Assembly (NCBI GenBank): GCA_015179025.1
Contig: WHUX01000019.1
Span: 62,001-126,000 of the forward strand
Reading direction: 5' to 3'
DNA: 64,000 bases
Source: Terfezia claveryi
Lineage: Eukaryota; Ascomycota; Pezizomycetes; Pezizales; Pezizaceae
Shown here: piece after piece, positions 63,103 to 64,000 of the stretch
How the letters are laid out: each line of letters starts with the position of its first letter
Position numbering within the stretch: the stretch's first letter is position 1
The notes under the pieces: model-generated
What the model saw: the letters and a program-made list of their open reading frames with translations, nothing else
Database searches by the model: none
What the model was told of the DNA's origin: nothing
Translations under genes and position numbers: made by a program

Positions 63103-64000
63103 CTATACCATCTCCCCGGCCCTCGCACTACCTTCCTCCCCCTGTACTTCGCCCATCTGCATCACTTCCAGCCTATCAACAATACATCCTCCGCCCAAGC
63201 AACATCCTTAAATTCCTCCACCAATCCCTTCACATCATAGCCATCCCAATTCTCCTTCCCTCCTCGTCCACCCCTCCCTCTACTACCAACACCCCGCTTT
63301 CGCTTTTGTGCATATACAGCCCTTAAGCACAGTCATATGCAGTGTCAACGGCTGGTTCTTGTCTTTAAGAGAAAAATGTAGTAGGCCTAGTGATAGTGGT
63401 CCCGGAGAAAATTTGCTAGGGAAAGTAGATTAGGGGTGTTTTCTTCTTGTGAGAGAACCATGGGGCCGTGTTCGCGGGTGGGACCAATAGTGGTGGTAGT
63501 GGTGGTTGTCGAGGAGTTATGTGAGATGTAGATGCATCACGGGGGTCAACCCAGAGGACTCGACAATTCCTGTAGTCGGAATGCTTACTTCTTCCTGCTG
63601 CTCCTTTGAGTCTGTTTCCTGATCCTCTGTATTTTCCTCCCCTTCTCCATCAAAATCATCAGCCACGGCACCAGCTCATCTGTTTTCTCCTCTCTTACCT
63701 CTCCCACCTACACCCTCTCCTCCTCCCCCTCCCCCGCCTTCCCCGAATGTCTTCAATACAAACAATTTCACCCCCAAACCCTTCTTTCTTCCCCCACTAG
63801 CCTCCACCGCCCCTTCTAACACAGCTGTAGCTCTTGCAAGTTTCTCTAGCCATGACGCCGATGGTGAAATGCATGGTTCCTAAGGGACAGATTGCGGCGG
63901 GGAGGATGTTGTAGGTGGAGGAGGTGGCAAGGTCCCAGAAGTGGTGGAGGGTGAGGGGAAAATTGGTAGTGGTGGGGTCTTGGAGGGAGGAGGACGTGAG
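63103..64000 (-). pseudogene. Broken 2H-phosphoesterase (AKAP7/ASCC1-like) gene, runs off the window
   Basis: Read from the right edge leftwards. LGTMHFTIGVM near 63860 is the first H-x-T motif, as in the PxGTLHLTLGVM of ASCC1/AKAP7-like proteins. The frame shifts right after it (LEKLARATAVLEGAVEASGG continues in the next frame) and hits a TGA near 63680. The second motif, QPLTLHMTVLKG, lies near 63340-63305. The C-terminus, DVKGLVEEFKDVAWAED and then, after another one-base shift, DRLEVMQMGEVQGEEG, ends at TAG 63105-63103; relatives read WAE.V.V....ICKMG. These proteins bind or cleave small nucleotide/RNA phosphoesters, and both catalytic His-x-Thr pairs remain here. Three or more breaks argue for a pseudogene, though indel errors in the assembly could mimic some. 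The 5' end is beyond the window. Confidence 0.65.

Overview
The window is nuclear DNA from a filamentous ascomycete. This rests on short introns (about 39-90 nt) with GTRNGT donors and CTAAC/CTGAC branch sites, a chromodomain Ty3/gypsy element, LINEs that carry RNase H, a TA-flanked element with pogo/Fot1-like ends, and host genes of fungal type (Stc1-domain protein, RING-CH protein, RBR ubiquitin ligase). The intron style and heavy repeat load would suit a Pezizomycete such as a truffle, but I cannot fix the genus.

Layout. 0-36 kb is repeat-rich with few genes. It holds a decayed Ty1/copia element (1-1650), a MITE, a 662-bp TA-flanked inverted-repeat element (13172-13833), a decayed spliced integrase-type element (14457-15440), three LINE 3' ends (one bounded by a 13-bp target duplication), a five-copy tRNA-derived SINE family and one extremely short LINE insertion (29033-29092). 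Among these lie plausible host genes: an unknown protein (4131-4886), a proline-rich coiled-coil protein (9135-10037), an AT-hook protein (20002-21032), a gene built from duplicated phase-1 exons (26532-28131), a very divergent histone H3-like gene (about 29700-30296) and a membrane protein (33199-33964). 36187-42237 is a complete Ty3/gypsy chromovirus with identical 94-bp LTRs and a 5-bp target duplication, whose reading frame is broken by several stops and frameshifts. 42-50 kb is gene-poor and carries an intron-bearing tRNA-Ser(GCU). 50-64 kb is the gene-dense part: RBR ubiquitin ligase, a long disordered protein, Stc1-domain protein, RING-CH membrane ubiquitin ligase, then a proteasome alpha-2 pseudogene and a broken 2H-phosphoesterase gene.

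The most unusual signal is a family of very short insertions. At 12 places a 13-33 bp segment ending (on its own strand) in AGACTA or a near variant sits between perfect 7-12 bp direct repeats that differ from site to site; a 13th site has the same layout with a 9-bp insert. Most carry the core GTGCCAACCAGACTA. The longest copies add a 5' hairpin whose stem sequence differs between copies while pairing is kept. One lies inside the copia protease region, and removing it with one repeat copy rejoins the reading frame exactly. This looks like a minimal retroposon or another unrecognised insertion process.

There is no operon-like organisation. Functional themes are chromatin (H3-like protein, AT-hook protein, Stc1-domain protein, chromodomain element) and ubiquitin/proteasome (RBR, RING-CH, proteasome relic), but their proximity may be chance.
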